A stretch of DNA of 64,000 nt, taken from positions 372,001-436,000 of the forward strand of contig NZ_JAEPBG010000004.1 of NCBI RefSeq assembly GCF_016632335.1, given 5' to 3'. Position 1 is the first letter of the stretch, and each line of letters begins with the position of its first letter. A program made the position numbers and the translations under genes. The stretch is from Noviherbaspirillum pedocola. Lineage in GTDB: Bacteria; Pseudomonadota; Gammaproteobacteria; Burkholderiales; Burkholderiaceae_D. The notes below the pieces were generated by a model that was given only the letters and a program-made list of their open reading frames with translations, was not told where the DNA came from and made no database searches. Below are positions 63,663-64,000 of this stretch, piece by piece.

Positions 63663-64000
63663 TCATGGGGCACTCACGAAATAAGTGACCACAGAGGTCG
63701 TTGCCTTCCCGCTCGGCAGGATGATGTCAAAAGTTTCCTGAACATCATACGAGATTGAGCAGTTATAGGGATCGAGGGATCCGACCACCTTAGTCACGCC
63801 GACGATCACGCCGTAGTACCAGATTCTCCCTGTATCGTATTCATAATGCACTGGTTCACGGGCTGTTGACACAGGATCGACCCGGTCCGGTTCGCATGGA
63901 CGTTTGAGAGTCGCAGTCGCATTGCGTGGTGTGATCGAATATCGTGGCCGATTGTTAGAATCAAAACATCCGCCGACGCAAGTAAAATAGACTTTTTTCC
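63663..64000 (-). CDS. Hypothetical protein, C-terminal part (5' end outside window)
   Basis: The minus-strand frame is open from the window end to the stop at 63663 (112 codons). It reads VYFTCVGGCFDSNNRPRYSI, then RPCEPDRVDPVSTAREPVHY, IWYYGVIVGVTKVVGSLDPY and FDIILPSGKATTSVVTYFVS. The paired Cys near the visible start and the beta-rich pattern suggest an exported or cell-surface protein. A GTG at 63872 could serve as an internal start, but the coding pattern continues upstream of it. Confidence 0.6.
   Translation of the reverse strand, partial: KKVYFTCVGGCFDSNNRPRYSITPRNATATLKRPCEPDRVDPVSTAREPVHYEYDTGRIWYYGVIVGVTKVVGSLDPYNCSISYDVQETFDIILPSGKATTSVVTYFVSAP

Noticed and set aside
1-64000. 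CRISPR arrays, prophage structural genes, rRNA operons
   Set aside because: No regularly spaced repeats, no capsid, tail or portal proteins and no rRNA-like sequence were seen.

Overview
The window looks like chromosomal DNA of a GC-rich betaproteobacterium of the order Burkholderiales, probably Oxalobacteraceae-like. The evidence is the mix of H-NS-type, Ohr/OhrR, IorAB-type molybdoenzyme, DUF5985, DUF2501 and SRPBCC families, the codon use, and Shine-Dalgarno starts throughout. The genus is inference. No rRNA, complete tRNA or CRISPR array was seen.

The left part (1 to about 27,960) is high-GC core-like metabolism. It opens with a carotenoid block: the 3' end of crtI, overlapping crtB, and convergent crtE, which together make phytoene from C15/C20 precursors and desaturate it. 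Next come an H-NS-family protein, a PheC-like periplasmic protein, a pirin, a TetR regulator divergent from a sterol-desaturase-type hydroxylase, a two-gene periplasmic molybdenum aldehyde oxidoreductase, a flavin reductase and a Tat-exported cyclase. glpD follows with a readable promoter and operator, then a SorC-type regulator, a VOC protein, an RraA-like aldolase beside the remnant of a 2-hydroxycarboxylate transporter, and two tandem purine nucleoside permease homologues. The organic peroxide pair ohr/ohrR, an M20 deacylase, two paralogous ankyrin-repeat proteins that both lose frame at C-tracts, an EthD protein and a three-gene DUF5985 operon complete this part. Small REP-like palindromes sit between several of these genes.

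At about 27,960 an MFS transporter gene has lost its 5' end and the sequence turns visibly more AT-rich and mosaic. From there to 40,000 there are a decayed IS3-type transposase, unknown proteins, a RelA/SpoT-domain alarmone synthetase, and two near-identical short tyrosine recombinases in direct orientation, each abutting a truncated gene (yaiI-like; tctC/bug-like). Between the recombinases lie a double-glycine-leader peptide, an alpha/beta hydrolase, a MerR/carboxymuconolactone decarboxylase operon with a textbook 19-bp-spacer promoter, and a methyltransferase. A class II aldolase-type protein follows the second recombinase.

From 40,700 to 51,000 there is a run of small stress and envelope genes: SRPBCC, DUF3597, SnoaL-like, RlpA, MscL, a YidB-like protein, YeaQ/YmgE, DUF2501, AqpZ and AsmA. 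It suggests handling of osmotic and envelope stress. From 51,600 to 59,500 lies a signalling block: a third, decayed recombinase copy, an EAL protein, an orphan PAS histidine kinase, a GGDEF cyclase and a Cache chemoreceptor. The end holds a 146-bp MITE-like element with perfect 20-bp inverted ends, a frameshifted IS630-type transposase, and three tandem paralogues of an unnamed small-protein family.

Most noteworthy: the paired C-tract frame breaks in the ankyrin genes, which with one added C would give proteins of about 517 and 515 residues; the repeated recombinase units with a conserved leader hairpin over the ribosome site; the double-glycine peptide; the alarmone synthetase in a mobile region; and the three-copy small-protein family.
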